DNA of 64,000 nt from Chromobacterium paludis (GTDB taxonomy: Bacteria > Pseudomonadota > Gammaproteobacteria > Burkholderiales > Chromobacteriaceae). Position 1 is the first letter of the stretch, and each line of letters starts with the position of its first letter. Shown here piece by piece: positions 62,964 to 64,000 of this stretch. Under the pieces are notes generated by a model, which made no database searches, was not told the DNA's origin, and saw only the letters and a list, made by a program, of their open reading frames with translations. The stretch lies in assembly GCF_008275125.1 (NCBI RefSeq), contig NZ_CP043473.1, positions 496,001-560,000 of the forward strand. The letters run 5' to 3'. Made by a program: the position numbers and the translations under genes.

Positions 62964-64000
62964 ATGGTTTTGACGAATGTAAAACAATTTGCCAGCGAGA
63001 TGAATCTCACGCCGGAACGCCTGCTGGAACAGCTGCGCGCCGCGGGTGTGAGCAAGCGCTCGCCGGAAGACACCCTGTCGGCGCAAGACAAGTCCCAGCT
63101 CCTGGACTACCTGAAGCGCTCGCATGGCGCGCGCGAGGACAGCGGCATCACGCTGACTCGCAAGTCCACCTCCGAGGTGAGGAAGGCTGACGGCAGCACC
63201 GTGACCGTGGAAACGCGCAAGAAGCGCGTGGTGGCGCGTCCGGAAGAGGCGCAGGCGCCGAAGGCGGCTGAGCCGGCCCCGGCAGCGCCCAAACCGGTGG
63301 AAGCCAAGCCCGAGCCCAAGCCGGAGCCTAAGGTTGAGGTCAAGGCGGAGCCGAAGCCCGAGCCTAAGCCGGAGCCTAAGGTCGAGGCCAAGCCCCAACC
63401 CAAGGTTGAGGCCAAGCCCGAGCCTAAGCCGGCCGCCGCGCCGGCGCCGCGCACCGTCGCCTCCATCCTGTCGCCGGAAGAAATCGCCGCGCGCGAGGCC
63501 GAGGAAAAGCGCCAGGCCGCCTTCCGCGCCCGTCAGGAAGCGCTGATGCGCGAAAAGATCGAGCGCGAAGAGCGCCGCCAGGCCGCCAAGCTGGCCGCCT
63601 CGCAGCCGGCTCCCGCGCCGGCCCCGGTTGCCGAACCGCAGCGCGAAGAGCGTCGCGAGGAACGCCGTGACGACCGTCGCGATGACCGTGGCCCGCGTCC
63701 GGCAGGCGCCGGCGATCGTGGTCCGCGTCCGGCGGGCGATCGCGGCCCGCGTCCGGCTGGCGACAACCGCGGTCCGCGTCCGGCAGGCGCCGGCGACCGT
63801 GGTCCGCGTCCGGCTGGCGATCGTGGCCCGCGTCCGGGCGGAGACAACCGTGGCCCGCGCCCGGCAGGCGCCGGCGACCGCGGTCCGCGTCCGGCTCCTG
63901 CAGCCGTGCCCGGCGCGCCGGTGATTCCGGCTACCGTGGCCGGTCGTCCGGATGCCAAGAAAGGCGGCGGCAATAAGAAGGGCGGCGACCGCTGGGACGA
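62964..64000 (+). CDS. infB: Translation initiation factor IF-2, N-terminal part (runs off the window)
   Basis: The frame starts with ATG at 62964, 39 bp after nusA, and is still open at the window end, giving about 345 residues. The start [24 protein letters not shown] is the IF2_N domain, followed by the IF2-associated [10 protein letters not shown] segment. Then come long charged, Pro/Lys/Glu- and Arg/Gly/Pro-rich low-complexity regions typical of betaproteobacterial IF-2. The GTPase domain lies beyond the window. Confidence 0.95.
   Translation, partial: MVLTNVKQFASEMNLTPERLLEQLRAAGVSKRSPEDTLSAQDKSQLLDYLKRSHGAREDSGITLTRKSTSEVRKADGSTVTVETRKKRVVARPEEAQAPKAAEPAPAAPKPVEAKPEPKPEPKVEVKAEPKPEPKPEPKVEAKPQPKVEAKPEPKPAAAPAPRTVASILSPEEIAAREAEEKRQAAFRARQEALMREKIEREERRQAAKLAASQPAPAPAPVAEPQREERREERRDDRRDDRGPRPAGAGDRGPRPAGDRGPRPAGDNRGPRPAGAGDRGPRPAGDRGPRPGGDNRGPRPAGAGDRGPRPAPAAVPGAPVIPATVAGRPDAKKGGGNKKGGDRWD
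63301..63431 (+). repeat. KPEPK-type coding repeats in infB
   Basis: Degenerate repeats of about 18-24 bp encode alternating Lys-Pro-Glu-Pro units in the flexible linker of IF-2. Confidence 0.8.
63687..63897 (+). repeat. RGPRPAG coding repeats in infB
   Basis: Seven or so near-identical units of 24-33 bp encode RGPRPAG followed by GD, D or DN spacers. The DNA copies are very similar, so unit number may vary between strains. Confidence 0.85.

Noticed and set aside
63301..63897. CRISPR-like repeats
   Set aside because: The repeats are in-frame coding units of IF-2 without unique spacers or cas genes.

Overview
The window is about 64 kb of a high-GC bacterial chromosome with nearly continuous coding on both strands. 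Gene content suggests a facultatively anaerobic, chitin-degrading, type-IV-piliated betaproteobacterium of the Chromobacterium type (Neisseriales). The evidence is rimP-nusA-infB, pilU, ccoG, a B12-dependent nrdJ, a secreted GH18 chitinase and an FNR-like regulated pyruvate formate-lyase locus. The genus is inferred; no rRNA or tRNA is present to fix it.

Region 1 (1-9.4 kb) is an anaerobic serine/pyruvate module. It holds serine uptake (sdaC) and serine deaminase (sdaA), then divergently focA, pflB and pflA. Perfect FNR-type boxes lie upstream of sdaC, focA and pflB, two of them placed for class II activation. A second family of short TTCG-N4-CGAA palindromes shares the same promoter regions.

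Region 2 (9.4-26.7 kb) is metabolic and regulatory: cutC, ggt, a SulP transporter, ogt, an MFS exporter with its LysR regulator, and a beta-alanine catabolic set (LysR, bauA, mmsA). It also holds a LytS/LytTR two-component operon that starts with two tiny membrane proteins related to the kinase's own membrane domain.

Region 3 (26.7-44 kb) is more accessory. It contains a chitinase, two metallo-beta-lactamase-fold hydrolases (one like methyl parathion hydrolase), and an L,D-transpeptidase-like protein whose nucleophilic Cys is replaced by Ser. There is also a decayed IS3 orfA, a low-GC orphan gene, nrdJ with NrdR-like boxes, a giant AsmA/DUF748 protein and a gamma-glutamylpolyamine-synthetase-like enzyme. 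A low-GC RelA/SpoT-domain gene with a probable C-terminal winged helix and its own operator-like promoter is inserted next to it.

Region 4 (43.7-56 kb) has a Tat-exported agmatine deiminase lipoprotein with a LysR regulator, a MocR-type regulator, ccoG, LysE and MarC transporters. It ends in a four-gene operon of three SPFH (HflK/HflC-like) proteins translationally coupled to a heavy-metal-type P1B ATPase. The HflK-like frame is split near its N-terminus by one in-frame UGA.

Region 5 (56-64 kb) is core: dapE with a coupled Spx/ArsC-like gene, pilU, fadD, and rimP-nusA-infB, with infB running off the end.

The best candidates for undescribed biology are the SPFH/P-type ATPase operon, the RelA/SpoT-winged-helix gene, and the triplicated two-helix membrane module of the LytS/LytTR operon.
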